DNA of 64,000 nucleotides, from the NCBI GenBank assembly GCA_039621445.1, contig CP154955.1, forward strand, positions 55,619,341-55,683,340, given 5' to 3'. This DNA is from Euglena gracilis (taxonomy: Eukaryota > Euglenida > Euglenophyceae > Euglenales). Positions 21,901 to 30,483 of this stretch are shown here, piece by piece (position 1 is the first letter of the stretch; each line of letters starts with the position of its first letter). Below the pieces are notes generated by a model, which did not search any database, was not told the DNA's origin, and saw only the letters and a program-made list of their open reading frames with translations. The translations under genes and the position numbers were made by a program.

Positions 21901-24900
21901 AATTGCCCCAATTGTCCTCAATTGCTCCAATTTTCCACATTTTTTTCCGAAAACCCACCGGCCCGGGTCGCCGGTTCCGGGACCCACAGGCGCTGGCGCG
22001 GCACAAGGACCACCACATCGCGCAGCACTTCCAGAAGGCGGCCCTGTCCCGCCCCGGACCCCTCTAACCCCGGCCGCTCTTTTTCACCGCCTTTCCTGGC
22101 ACCATTTTTGAATCATTCAGGCGGGAATTGATATCTGCAATTTCCCCGCAGTTTCCGCAATTTTCCGTACTTTCCGCAATTTCCGCAATTTTCCCGCAAT
22201 TTTCCCACAATTTTTCCGTAATCTTTCCGATGGCCTCCGATATTGATTCTCCCCTGATCTGGGAGTCAAACTGGAAAGAATGCGAAATTTTCTTCCTGGA
22301 TAGGCGACGATGCCAACAGACAGTTTTCTATTCCGGTACCGATCCAATTTCAACAATATTTGCCTGACTTTCTCACAATAGAAGAGCTTTTTTGTGTTCC
22401 TTTGCGCATTTGCGCAAAGGAACACGTTTTCATTTCAGGGGGCTAGTCAGGGTCCCAGACTTTGAAATGCTGGTTGCATACACGGCTCTCTGTCTATTCA
22501 TTCTCACGGTTTTGCGGGGGTGAACCCCAGGGGAAAGCCCAAATTTCGTTGCTTTTGCCCTCCGAAACTTGGCGCCCAGTTGCGATACCCCCTGGGTTGA
22601 CCCCCTAACACTCTGTTTCAACCTAGAAAATACACCCTTTTCGCAACAAACTTCAAAAACCTCCACTCACTCACGATGCTGCAGCAAACAAAAAGCAAGG
22701 AAAGGAGTGGACCTTTCACCCAGCTTCCAGAACACCATCCGGCACGCTTTGCCAAAAAGGAAGGCAGATGGTACCAGGAGGTTTTGTGCAATTTTGTGCA
22801 ATTTTTGTCTCCCCCAGAGAACGGAAATTCTGGTTGACGAAAGGGATTAAAGGGCACAGGAGGATTTCCACCAGCCACCAGTTGAGCTCTATGTCAGGTT
22901 GGCCACATCACCTCCCTTCCATCGAGACTCTGTGACACCAACATAAAACTTAAGAAAAAATCGATGGTCCTTTGTCACAACAATTATTTTCCAGCTCCAA
23001 ACAGGCTGACGTGGGGGACTATTGGATGGTTTTAAAGTGGTTCCGTTGCGCAATTGCGAAACTGTGTGTTATTACGTCTCTTGTATTCCCATGGTGCCGG
23101 ACCCCCGAGTGGTACCTTTGCCCAATTGCGCAAAGGAGCATTTCAAATGGCTCATTTGTGAGATTGGCAAATATTCCAAAAGATAATTTTAGTGTTTGAG
23201 GCCTTATCAGTGTGGATTTCTGAGACAGGAGGACAATGGAAACACAGCGTCCAGAAATTCGCGGTGTTGGCACAGCATATCTGAGTTGGTCAAAAAAGCG
23301 TGTTGGGGAATCCCCCCCCCTGAACACAGATAGTCAGGAAATTTGCAGGAAATGTACCGCTCCTTTTTTTAAAAGGACCGGGGGTGAAGGGCACCTTTCA
23401 ACTCATTTTTTCCAGGATAAAACGTTGAATTCCATTTATTTTGATGTTTCAGGGGTTTTTCACAGTCACTCAACTGCCGATGCCCTAATTTCGGCCCAGC
23501 AGGCGGGTGTTTTTGCCCGGAAGGTCGGTGTTTTCGCCATAATGAATTTTCAATAATGTAACTTGTTGAAGTGTTCGCATAATTGCAGCAAATCCCTCAT
23601 CTGAATGGACCATTTTTGCAGTTGCACAAGTTTCCTTTACATAATTGTGCAAAGGATCATTGTTCGTTCCTTTGCACAAATGAACAAAGATACCATTTGC
23701 TCAATGCGGGAACCTTCCAATTACGCAAACAGACCGATCCCGCGGTAACACAAGTCATTCCTGTGTGCATTTGCGCAGTGGTTGCTGTGCGCAATTGCGC
23801 AAAGGAACCAACCTTTTTTTTTGAAATCAAAAGTGTATGGTGTTGTGCAGGGCTCGCTCTCAACTGCCCCAAATCATCTCAGCAACACCCTGAGTTGATG
23901 GGCAGTGGCATAAACAAAAGTGGTCTCTCTGCGCAAATGCGGAAAGGAACAAGCCCACAATGTGTCAAGTGCGAGATCCGCCGCCTAAATGTGGAGACAG
24001 CTGCGTTCTTCACGTGCTGGTCAAGGAAGTGCTGTTTCGGCACCGTTTGGCTGCTCCGTTGGGGACGGGGCAAGTGGGAGGGGACCGGGTCCCGGCGGTG
24101 GCTGCTCTCGGCGGCGGAGTGGGTCGTGACCACCACCGCGGATGAAGACTCCGCTGTGGCCCCAATCATGGCTGAGTGTGAGAGGGGGCCCCCAACGTTG
24201 GTGGGAGAATCAACGCAAAGTTTTCTGCTGTGTTCCGTTGAATGTCATTGCCATCTCTTGTTTCTGGATATTTGTGTTCAACGTTTGCCCCACCTACAAT
24301 CACACCGGGAAACCTACTTCGTATGTCTAACCGTGACCCGATTACTGCTATTCCCGTGCCGCAGATGACTGGTTTCTTTGGAATTACTGAGTGGTTTTTC
24401 GACGGCGATGTATCGATGAAAAACGTCTGAACACCTCGAACCCGAATGAGGAGAATACGTACTGAATCACAGAGGGCAATGCTCAGAATTGTGCGTAATG
24501 AGACCCAGCTCTGGTGTCGCTGGCTGACATCCTGGAACAGCGGCCCACCTCGACACGTCCTGCGAAACGGCCGCGGGTATGCCCCCCCAACTGCAGACTC
24601 CTTTTTGCCTCGACCCTCTGCAGAGACAGTTTGATGTGACCGGGTTCAGGGCGGGAGGTAATGATCCATTGATGTATCTTTAATTTTGGTATGGTATTGC
24701 GTAACACAATGCTATTAACCACAACGGGTAGTGAGGGGGGGTTCCAGACCCCTAGGCCACTGGTCGTCTGGATCGACCTGGATCGACCACTTCACTGGGG
24801 GGTTCGGTGGCTGAACTGGATTGCCAAACGTAGATGAAAATTTTGCAAGTAGGTCGGTTTTCACACAAGAATCAAGTGTCTCAAACGGTTTAAGTTGGGG

Positions 24901-27444
24901 ACCAGGGGGCCCCAAGGCGCGAAGGTGCCAGGCTGCCTAACGCCCCTCTGCTGAAACTGTGGGTGCAGTTGATTCGTCTAAAACCTATTTCGTAGGGCCG
25001 CACGCCTGTCTGGAAACAATGTTCGGCGATTAGAGACCCATGTGGTGGTTCTTTTTTTGTTTTTTTTTGTCCCTCGTCTGAGCCAACCCTCCCTGTGGTA
25101 AAATTTCTCCTGGTCACTACCTGCACACCATGGCACGCAGATGCAAAGCCTGGCAGCTGGCAACCTGGCACCCAAACTGCCATCCACGTCCTCCACAATA
25201 CCTGCCCGCTGCAGCAAGCGTTGACGACTGGAAAAGGAAGAGTTTAAAACCTTGTCGCCTCCACCTGCTTTTTTTGGCAGGTTTTTCAGACAATTGGATT
25301 CTAAGACATCAAATTGTAGCTGGTGCCTTCTATTCTTTCACCACATTGACCAATTCTTACTCTGACAGAGTTTTGACAGAATTTCCTGAACGTTTTGACA
25401 AAGGTTTTTTGAAACTTTTGATATGGTTTTTGGAACAAAATGACATTCGAAACGTCCGATAGCCCCAAATGCCATGAATGCTTCAAATTCCGTATTTGTT
25501 TATATTTTTTTCAAAAAATTCTGTCAAGGTATTTCGTGAATGATGTTAAACTTTCAAAAATGATTTTTGAAAGTTTAATAAAAAATTTAAAAGTTTGAAT
25601 TTTTTCAAAGACCTTGTCAATAAGTTCCGAAAAACTATTTTCTAGAGTTTCATTTAAAATGTCAATCTGTTCCAACAATATGGGCGTTAGTCATAGTTCA
25701 TGGAGCTTTGGGTTTTTGGGTTTTTGGGTTGGAGCACTTAAAAGAAATTGCTCTTTTGGGGGTCCAGGCCTCCCCCCCCCCCCGGTTATTGGATCATCTG
25801 TACTGGATCGCGGGGGGTGGAGCGCCAACTGGACCATCTGGTCTGCATGGCACGTGTGGCTTGCCGAAGGGGGAGCACGCTGTCGGCCAGCTGTGGGACT
25901 TTCAAGTGCAGGGTGGTGTTTATCGTTGGTGAGGCTGCATTTTGGCCATTTTCAGCCATTCTTCAGTTTTTTTCACCAATTTTCGCCCATCATAATGAAC
26001 GCAAATGGGCGAAAATGTTCGAAATTGGCCGAAAATTGCCAATATTAGCAAACTGTGCAAAAATTGGTAAAGGATTTTCCCCTAAGAGGCAAAATGACCA
26101 TAAATGACGACGGATGGTCCCGAGTTCCACAAATTGGCTAAAACTGCCCAGCCATTATCGCAAATCAGGAAATGGGCATCCAAAATTAGCATTTTGTTCA
26201 CCAATTTCGGCGTTATTCCTGACAACAGGGTTTTGCACACCAGATTATGCGCTAGCCGTTCAAAACTAGTATTTTGCACCTTGGCCACCCGACTACACCA
26301 AATTTGGCCTTTATAATAAGTATTTCGCATACCAACTTTGGCATTTGCCGCTCAAAATTAGGAATTCGCAAAACGAATTGCCATTCCCCCCTAAACGACA
26401 CCCCTCTGGGCCAGGCCAACCGTCCAATTGCAATTAGGCGGCGGCGGAGGTCAATTAGGGGGGAAGGTTGGGAAACATTGGTCCCCAAGGGCGGGACATT
26501 GCCATGTGCGTCAGTTAAATGGGGCTCCTGTTACGTACACGTTTGCGCCTCAGTTAAGGTTCTCCTGTTTTGAGGGGGGAGGGGGAGGGGGGGGTTGCTA
26601 TTTGGCGTTTTGGTTGCTGGGGCTACTCATAAGGACAGGGGCTTCTATTCGAAGCTGGGGTGCCACAACGTTCCACAAAAAAATACGTTTTATCATAACG
26701 TACCCCGGTATTTTCATACCACAAACTCATTTGCGGCTTCCATCTTCTTCGCACCGCTCCCCGCTGTTTCGTCACCGCCATCCACATGCCCCCGCCCCTG
26801 CCCCCCGGCAGGTGGAGGCGGCGGTGTCGACGGCGGCGGACGTCGTGCTCCGCATGACAGACAGCCTCGACCACCACTGCGCAGCGTGCCGGGAGCCCCT
26901 GCGCAAGTACCTCACCGGTTCCGGGGAGTGGGCTTTGGCCAGGCTGAGGCGAGCCCCCCCCCCCCGCTGGCTTTTTTTCGTGGGCTGAAACCGCCAGAGT
27001 CTCGAACATTCGAGACTCTTCTGAATCTCGAACATTCGAGTGTTCGAGATTCAGTTGACAAATCAAAGACCCACGGTGATTGCCTCAGGCCCAAAAAGGC
27101 CCAGAGAAAATCAGGCAAAATTCCAGTTGAAATTTAAAAGCACCCTCACATTCCCTGTTCTCGAGTGCCTTCCAGTGGCGATTTTTCTTGCTCGCGGCGT
27201 CACCCTCATTGTTGGCATACACACCGATCCTAACTTAACTGTGTGGATGGTTTTCAGGACATGTTTTTCAGAACAATTCACATGCAGTTCGGACTGCGTG
27301 GCCCCCGGCGACCAGTACCCTGTCCCCCCCCCCCCGGCCTGTGTCCCGGAGGACTCGTGTCTTGTCCGCCCCGGGGACGTCCCCGTGGTGTGCCACAAGG
27401 GCTGCCTCGTCTTTGTCGGGGCCGCCGACCGAACCCCCGTCTGA
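12896..27444 (+). CDS. PCF11: PCF11-like pre-mRNA cleavage/transcription termination factor (multi-exon gene)
   Basis: This is a discontinuous gene with recognised exons at 12896-12982, 13583-13666, 15261-15448, 16708-16888, 17243-about 17527, about 20440-20564, about 21969-22051, about 24091-24122, 26812-26917 and 27272-27444. Domains in order: a CID that in this family binds the phosphorylated RNA polymerase II CTD (DIVTEFYEALLDL, RIDALTEIAAQ, KLPAWYLLDALAKAAG, TVWSDTKLFP); a proline-rich middle; a first zinc finger (CDQCALR...RFRDPQALARHKDHH); the segment SRRWLLSAAEWV that in PCF11 joins the two fingers; and a second finger (HHCAACREPL...VVCHKGC) ending at TGA 27442-27444. This is the human PCF11 order, with a shorter middle. 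PCF11 acts in the nucleus in cleavage factor II with CLP1. The ATG at 12896 places the CID at residue 4. Some middle exons between 17.5 and 20.4 kb are unresolved, and two zinc-finger introns may be non-canonical. Confidence 0.85.
13406..13496. mobile_element. Minimal GACAAAA-ended inverted repeat, 91 bp
   Basis: CAATCCGGACAAAACAACGG at the left and TTTTTGTCTGGATTG at the right fold onto each other, with a further GGAAACAAAAATGA/TCGTCATTTTTGTTTC pair inside. Almost the entire unit is one hairpin. It is the smallest copy of the family at 11447. Confidence 0.65.
13583..13666 (+). CDS. PCF11: PCF11 exon 2: CID helix
   Basis: The acceptor TTGCGAG precedes 13583 and the exon encodes KWRIDALTEIAAQQASEGFL. 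The LTEIA core corresponds to the conserved LT-LAEE helix of CIDs. A canonical GT donor at 13667 keeps phase 0 but inserts about eight residues (CPGRGYGL) relative to the family. Ending near 13642 would fit CID length better but would need a non-GT donor. Confidence 0.7.
14588..14977. mobile_element. GACAAAAAT-ended inverted-repeat element
   Basis: CAGTGCAGACAAAAATTACAGG at 14588 is answered by CCTGCAATTTTTGTCCGCACTG ending at 14977. The pair has only two mismatches. The interior is A/T-rich without an ORF. It lies in the PCF11 intron between CID exons. Confidence 0.75.
15261..15448 (+). CDS. PCF11: PCF11 exon 3: CID core
   Basis: The acceptor CCCCGGCAG precedes 15261. The donor is GAGAA followed by GTGTGCGG at 15449, phase 2. 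It encodes RETVYALEQRLQ, KLPAWYLLDALAKAAG and FEHPTLNEK. The KLP-WYLLD-L-KAAG signature is diagnostic for a CID (human PCF11 KLPVMYLMDSIVKNVG). This is the best-conserved exon of the window. Confidence 0.9.
15624..15881. mobile_element. hAT-like MITE, CAGGGCGGTCC family
   Basis: CAGGGCGGTCCATAAGGGAC at the left and GAGGACCGCCCTG at the right are inverted. The internal phrases GGGTGGATGGGCAATGGTCC and GTGCTGGGATGGG match the 4727-5033 copy. The flanking octamers CAACCTCC and GACCACCC match at only five positions, so the duplication has decayed or the ends differ slightly. Confidence 0.7.
15885..16195. repeat. CCCA and CA microsatellite cluster
   Basis: (CCCA)n at 15885-15920 and 16141-16190 flank CA- and CACAA-rich repeats. 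The cluster lies between two MITE copies in the intron before PCF11 exon 4. Confidence 0.95.
16198..16502. mobile_element. hAT-like MITE, GGTCCTTAAG family copy
   Basis: CATGGTCCTTAAGGGACAGG at the left and AAAGGACCGCCCTG at the right are inverted ends of the 4727 family. The flanks are CA repeats on both sides (ACACACAG and TACACACA), so a target duplication cannot be told apart from the repeat. An internal CGTTAAGGACCGCCCCTTGA suggests a nested end. Confidence 0.65.
16708..16888 (+). CDS. PCF11: PCF11 exon 4: end of CID and Pro/Gly linker
   Basis: The acceptor CCCCACAG precedes 16708 and the donor is TTCCAG followed by GTTGTG at 16889. The first base completes the split Lys codon. It encodes YTELITVWSDTKLFPATLF followed by a helix ending RKA and a PPPPPAKPPGQGP linker. 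This matches the last CID helices (KLRSTWDEIFPL in human PCF11). Confidence 0.88.
17243..17527 (+). CDS. PCF11: PCF11 candidate exon 5: proline-rich region
   Basis: The acceptor ACCGGCCAG precedes 17243 in phase 0, continuing from exon 4. The open frame encodes VSNQEQNRQSAPPPEPPARG and then a long Pro/Ala/Thr-rich tract. A GTTTCA donor at 17528 is the best end but is not certain. Low-complexity proline segments also occur after the CID of other PCF11 proteins. Confidence 0.6.
17746..18090. repeat. AAATATAAAGCC-family inverted-repeat element
   Basis: It begins TAAACCCCCCCCAAATATAAAGCC and ends GGGCTTTATATTTGGGGGGGGTTTA, which are inverted. Internal phrases GACGGGATTTCAAGACTCTC, CCTTCAATTGTGG and AAAATGGAGTATTTCTGGTG recur at 19549-19972. 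A TA target duplication is possible but cannot be proved. Confidence 0.65.
18293..18440 (+). CDS. Possible PCF11 exon (GC-rich, frame unresolved)
   Basis: A branchpoint-like TACTAAC at 18226-18232 is followed by a GC-rich block with an acceptor CCGACCAG before 18293. All three frames are open for most of it, and none shows a recognisable domain. It may be part of the poorly conserved PCF11 middle region. Confidence 0.3.
18600..18790. repeat. AAATAATACCCCC-family fragment
   Basis: CCAAATAATACCTCCCCC, GGGTCCGACTTCGTCGACTG and TTTTTCTGGATCGTCTGGCC match the pair at 5364-6105. It ends abruptly before the next element. Confidence 0.55.
18868..19345. mobile_element. 478-bp element with hairpin-forming terminal inverted repeats
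   Basis: About 75 bp at each end are inverted: GGCAAGTGTCAAGTTTAGTA at the left mirrors TACTAAACTTAACACTTGCC at the right, continuing inward to GGGTTGGGCATGGGG/CCGTGCCCAACCC. Each end is itself a hairpin (GTGTCAAGTTTAGTACC...GGTACTGAACTTGACAC). The flanks are ATAT on both sides (18864-18867 and 19346-19349). The GC-rich interior shows no convincing ORF. A two-unit GGGTTAGGGTTAGG stretch lies inside the left arm. Confidence 0.85.
19549..19972. repeat. AAATATAAAGCC-family inverted-repeat element
   Basis: This second copy of the family at 17746 has extra repeats of GGGGCTTTATATTTGGGG at its right end (four in 19860-19970) and one in inverted sense at the left. No ORF is seen. Confidence 0.65.
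20160..20432. mobile_element. GACATAAATG-ended elements, head to head
   Basis: A central palindrome GTTCGGACTGTACAGTCCGGAC at 20249-20276 joins two units. The right one starts AGTCCGGACATAAATGGCGG and ends TTTTTGTTCTGACT by about 20428, related to the 11447 family. The left unit's outer end is less clear. The right end abuts the zinc-finger exon. Confidence 0.55.
20440..20564 (+). CDS. PCF11: PCF11 exon: first zinc finger, Cys pair
   Basis: It encodes PLDWAAQRRQRTALLRDALH followed by SGPRLVCDQCALR. This resembles the PCF11 stretch (F---LR-R---L---LY----QC--CGLRF) before the first finger. The coding-like part starts well upstream of the first AG (20494), so the 3' splice site is unclear; no AG occurs between 20319 and 20493. 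The downstream end is either CGG/GTCGGT at 20570 (canonical) or within CTCCGCC at 20560-20564 (see findings). Confidence 0.75.
20779..21291. mobile_element. hAT-like MITE with exact 8-bp target duplication, 513 bp
   Basis: The ends CAGGGGATTTCTTAAG and CTTAAGATATCCCCTG are inverted. The exact duplication CTTGCATG lies at 20771-20778 and 21292-21299. The interior has CCAGCC-rich arms, C/G-run palindromes and GTGAAATAAAGTCGGGTCCA. A close relative sits at 29111-29595. It lies inside the intron that splits the first PCF11 zinc finger. Confidence 0.93.
21969..22051 (+). CDS. PCF11: PCF11 exon: first zinc finger, His pair
   Basis: It encodes RRFRDPQALARHKDHHIAQH then FQKAALSR. Joined to CDQCALR it gives C-x2-C-x12/13-H-x3-H with the conserved R-F after the second Cys, as in PCF11 fingers (CxxCGLRF...HxDWH). 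A canonical acceptor exists only at 21990 (CCCACAG), which would drop RRFRDPQ and shorten the loop to nine residues. The boundary is therefore debatable. Confidence 0.75.
22388..23950. repeat. Cluster of TTGCGCAAATGCGCAA-type palindromes
   Basis: A near-perfect hairpin at about 22395-22427 (GTTCCTTTGCGCA, TT, TGCGCAAAGGAAC) is followed by variants near 23045, 23120, 23645, 23670, 23768, 23795 and 23930. Most are followed or preceded by AAGGAAC. All lie in one PCF11 intron. Confidence 0.6.
24091..24122 (+). CDS. PCF11: PCF11 micro-exon: SRRWLLSAAEWV segment
   Basis: It encodes RRWLLSAAEW, ending TGG before GTCGTG at 24123, phase 0. In PCF11 proteins this segment (RRWYYSLTDWIE in human) lies between the two fingers. 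A canonical start at 24026 (after GTCAAG) would add about 21 residues. A start at the TCCCG repeat 24090-24094 gives a tight match. The downstream join EW/VEAAV is canonical. Confidence 0.7.
26812..26917 (+). CDS. PCF11: PCF11 exon: second zinc finger, Cys pair
   Basis: The acceptor CCCCGGCAG precedes 26812 and the donor is CACCG followed by GTTCCG at 26918, phase 1. It encodes VEAAVSTAADVVLRMTDSLD, then HHCAACREPLRKYLT. This corresponds to the human PCF11 stretch from DWIEFEEIADLEE to ESCEICQEQFEQYW, the start of the C-terminal finger. Confidence 0.82.
27272..27444 (+). CDS. PCF11: PCF11 last exon: second zinc finger His/Cys and stop
   Basis: The acceptor TTTTTCAG precedes 27272 and phase 1 continues the previous exon. 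The end VRPGDVPVVCHKGCLVF matches RVDGKIYHPSCYEDY, the second half of the C-terminal PCF11 finger. The protein ends AADRTPV with TGA at 27442-27444. A Pro-rich insertion and extra Cys residues precede it. Confidence 0.8.
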
Positions 27445-29110
27445 CCCTTCCCCTCCCCTCCCCGCCGACCCACCCATTGGACCCACGCACTGCCACGCCC
27501 GGCCGCCGCGGAGGCACGGCCGGGTGCGGAGAGGGGGAGGAGGGCCTTGCCCAGCCCTCCGGCTGGAGTTCTGGCGCTGGGCTCGGACCCCGACACCTCG
27601 TCGCACTGCACCCGCGCTGTGCATGGTATGCATCGCCCCCCCTGGGCAGCTGCGTGCCTTCGCCATGCCGAGCCCCTGCCGCCACATTTCAAATGAGTGT
27701 GCACCCTGTGCAGATACTGCCAAACGCATGGGGGATCCGTTCCAGGGCAAAACGGGTGTCTCCAAAAACGGGGGGGGGTTCCCCGGAACCCATCCCGGGT
27801 TTTCTCCGGCGCTGATTTTTAGGGCAAGTTTTTTCCTGGCGCCGTGAGATTTTACCCTGACATATGCCACATGCCATGGTGCCTTGGTGCCATAGTGCCT
27901 CAAAAAACCCTCAAGAAACTCAGTGCGGCAGAATTTTCTCCGACCAAATAAAAATGAAGTCACAGAATCTTGGCAAAAACGAGCCGGGGGGGGGGGGGAT
28001 GAATTTCTGGCACCCTTGGAACATTGTAAATTGAACCAGAATTGAAAATATAAAAAAAATGCATTTTTGGGCCTTTTCGGTTTTGGACCCCTTTCAATGC
28101 CAGATCGCCCTTGTATTGCCCTTGGAGAATGGTAGTTTAAAAAATACGGGTGGGTGGGATAAATCCCCCCCACCCGTTCGTCATCAGCGTGGCCCTGTCC
28201 ACTTCTTTTTTGATGAAACAGGAGTGCAGGGCTGTACGTGAATCCCGAAACCCTGTGGGTGGTGCGTGAGGGGGGGTTGAAATCCCCACCCGGGTCGAAA
28301 AACACTCATTTTCGGCTCAAAAACAGTTTTTCCGGGTCCGGGAGGCCAAAAAACATCGTTTCGAGCAAATTATTTTTTTCGAATTTTTTCGACTTATTTG
28401 ACCCGTTTTTGACCCAAAGTCAATGGGTTGGCGGCCCAAAATGCTTTTTTCGACTTTTTTGACCCGGTTCTGACCCATCCTTGTCCTGGTTGGGGCTCGT
28501 CGACCCCGCCCATTTTTAGGTCAAATTTTTCCTCACTGGGTGCTGTGGTGGGTGGGGGTCAACCCCACCCACCTCCCGGGTTGGGGATCGACCCCCCACC
28601 AGGCCTTCCCTACAGCCCTGGAGGAGTGCCAAAAAGTCACCGTTGGTAGGCCTTGCGGGTTCAAACATGGCGTGGCCCTCCGCTTGCTGGGTTGATGGAG
28701 AGGACATGGAGTGGATTGGTGGGGGCAGGAACACAGCGCAGTTTTTTGGGGTGGGGCAGTTGTGAATGTCATGTTTGTTTGCCAAATAACTTCCCCTTGT
28801 AATGTTTGTGCTCTTTTTTTCCTCTGACTTTGTGCTTGAATGCATGTTTTTTTTCAAGTTTTAATCCATTTTCAGGCATTTTGTATTTTTACGGCTTTAA
28901 ACATTTTTTCAGTATTTGGGTCAAAAGGTATAAATGCATTTTCATTTTTAACGTTTTTTTTTTAATGCGCCTTAACAGCAACAGCAACAACAACAACAAC
29001 AACAACAGCAACAACAACAATGCCTGGTTGGAAGGGATGTGCTTCAGAAAACAGAGGGGAATTCAATTGAGGTGACACCAGGACAAATGTCTTCCAGGCT
29101 GCTTTGAAGG
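27445..29110. other. Intergenic region after PCF11
   Basis: A GC-rich block to about 27680 is probably the 3' untranslated region. Its antisense frame of over 300 codons has no recognised domain. Beyond it are T-rich sequence with GACCC/TTTTTCGAC repeats (28290-28500), a fragment like the right end of the 30748 element (28540-28622) and a CAA repeat at 28976-29030. Confidence 0.5.
28976..29030. repeat. (CAA)n microsatellite
   Basis: AACAGCAACAACAACAACAA-type trinucleotide repeat. No coding frame of note continues from it. Confidence 0.95.
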
Positions 29111-29595
29111 CAGGGGTTTTCTTAAGCCGGAGGGCACCCCATCCCCCGGGGGGGGGGTCCAGCCAGCCAGCAGCCCAAATTTGGGCTGGGAGCCCCCCCC
29201 CCGGGGGGGGGGGTCGAGTGAAATAAAGTTGGGTCCGGCCCGGCCGCAGGCTGGCCAGCCAACTGAAACAAAACAGCCAACTGAAACAAAACAGCCAACT
29301 GAAACAAAAACAGCTCACCTATCCCGGCATTTTTTCCCCTCATTACAGCTTCCTCCATCACAGCTCCCCAGCCTTGATCCAGATCCATCCATCAAAATGT
29401 CGAAAACGGCAAAAATGTGTTAGAAAATTTTGGTTTGCATCGACTCAGCCCAGCCCCCGCTCCAGCCCCGGACCCCCCCCTCCCCCCCCATCCCCCGGGG
29501 GGGTCCAGCCAGCAGCTCATTTCCAGCCAGCAGCCTTTTTGCCAGCCGGAGGCTGGACCCCCCGGGGGGGGGGGGTGGCCTTAAGAAAACCCCTG
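29111..29595. mobile_element. hAT-like MITE, sibling of 20779-21291
   Basis: CAGGGGTTTTCTTAAG and CTTAAGAAAACCCCTG are perfectly inverted 16-mers. Flanking octamers TTTGAAGG and TTTGAGGG differ at one base. The interior matches 20779-21291 module by module but carries three tandem copies of CCAACTGAAACAAAACAG, absent from the sibling. Confidence 0.92.
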
Positions 29596-30346
29596 TTTGA
29601 GGGTTTCTGGAGAAATACCCCCCCCTCTGTGTTGGATGGAAAGTCAAAGCCCCATAGGGCTTTCCAGTAAAGCCCCAGGGGACAGGGATGGTCTGGGAGG
29701 GGGGACCAATTTGTTGTTATAAGGAGGGTGCCGGTGGGGGTGTCTGTACCAGGCTGCAAGGGGGTTACCCAGACCGGATACCGACCAGGGTACCCAGAAC
29801 CCCCCCCCCCAAACGGCCTGTTTCAGTCTGGAGCTTTGTGCCGAAATGAAATTTCATTTTTGCAATATTTCTCCCAAACTTTTCCGAATCGCAGTTTCGC
29901 CATTTTTGGGTGTCAAGATTTTCGGCCCGATGCCTTGCTCCAGGCTGATATCGGGTCCTTTGGCCATGCCACTCACCTAGTCTCATCAAACACTCGGGAC
30001 TGATGCAACGATTGCAATTTGCGCAGCCCAGAAGGGCCATCAGGTGCCCCAATGGCTTCCGATGCAGATCCTGCCCCTTCTCTCCGATGGCGTGGTAGTG
30101 CCGGGGCGGTTCCCCTGACACGACCCCGGCAGGTCGCCTTGCCAGATCTGCCCAACCGATCAGGCCCCTCTTCTTCTTGGTTTCGGGGAAGGAGCTCAGC
30201 AGGGTCGATCCCCACCAACGGTCCCCAGGTCAAGTCCCCGGTGATGTGGTGCGAAGTTTCTGGCGCCAGAGACTCCAGGAGGTAACGCAAAAATTGGCAC
30301 CCCCGCCAGGAAATCCCCCCCGACTGACAGACCATTTTCATCTGAA

Positions 30347-30483
30347 GGGGTGTTCCTTCCGCGTCCCCTCCGCGTCCCGGATTTTGGCCGGGCACATTTT
30401 TTTGGCCGACCAAAGGAACATTACATACAAATTTGGGTGACGTCAAAGAAAACGTGTGGGGGTGGTTGGGCCACAGTCCCCCC
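30347..30483. repeat. GCGTCCCGGATT repeat copy
   Basis: TGTTCCTTCCGCGTCCCCTC, CCGACCAAAGGAACATTACA, CAAATTTGGGTGACGTCAAA and GTGTGGGGGTGGTTGGGCCA recur at 40674-40826 with substitutions. This is a two-copy interspersed repeat without an ORF. Confidence 0.65.

Larger units (their letters stand above)
22052..26811. other. PCF11 introns flanking the RRW micro-exon
   Basis: Beyond the palindrome cluster and the micro-exon at 24091, this is T-rich intron sequence. A pseudo-palindromic TTTTGAAAG/CTTTCAAAA region lies at 25490-25620, and GGCCGAAAATTGCC-like decamers lie at 25940-26060. No other exon is recognised. Confidence 0.45.

Noticed and set aside
27268-28305. 345-codon ORF on the - strand
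   Set aside because: It is antisense to the last PCF11 exon and its GC-rich 3' region. GC-rich antisense frames lack stops, and no domain is seen.
30019-30285. 88-codon + strand ORF as a first exon of the GTPase
   Set aside because: Codon pattern and composition are not distinctive, there is no membrane segment or homology, and the 31992 start links better to exon 2.
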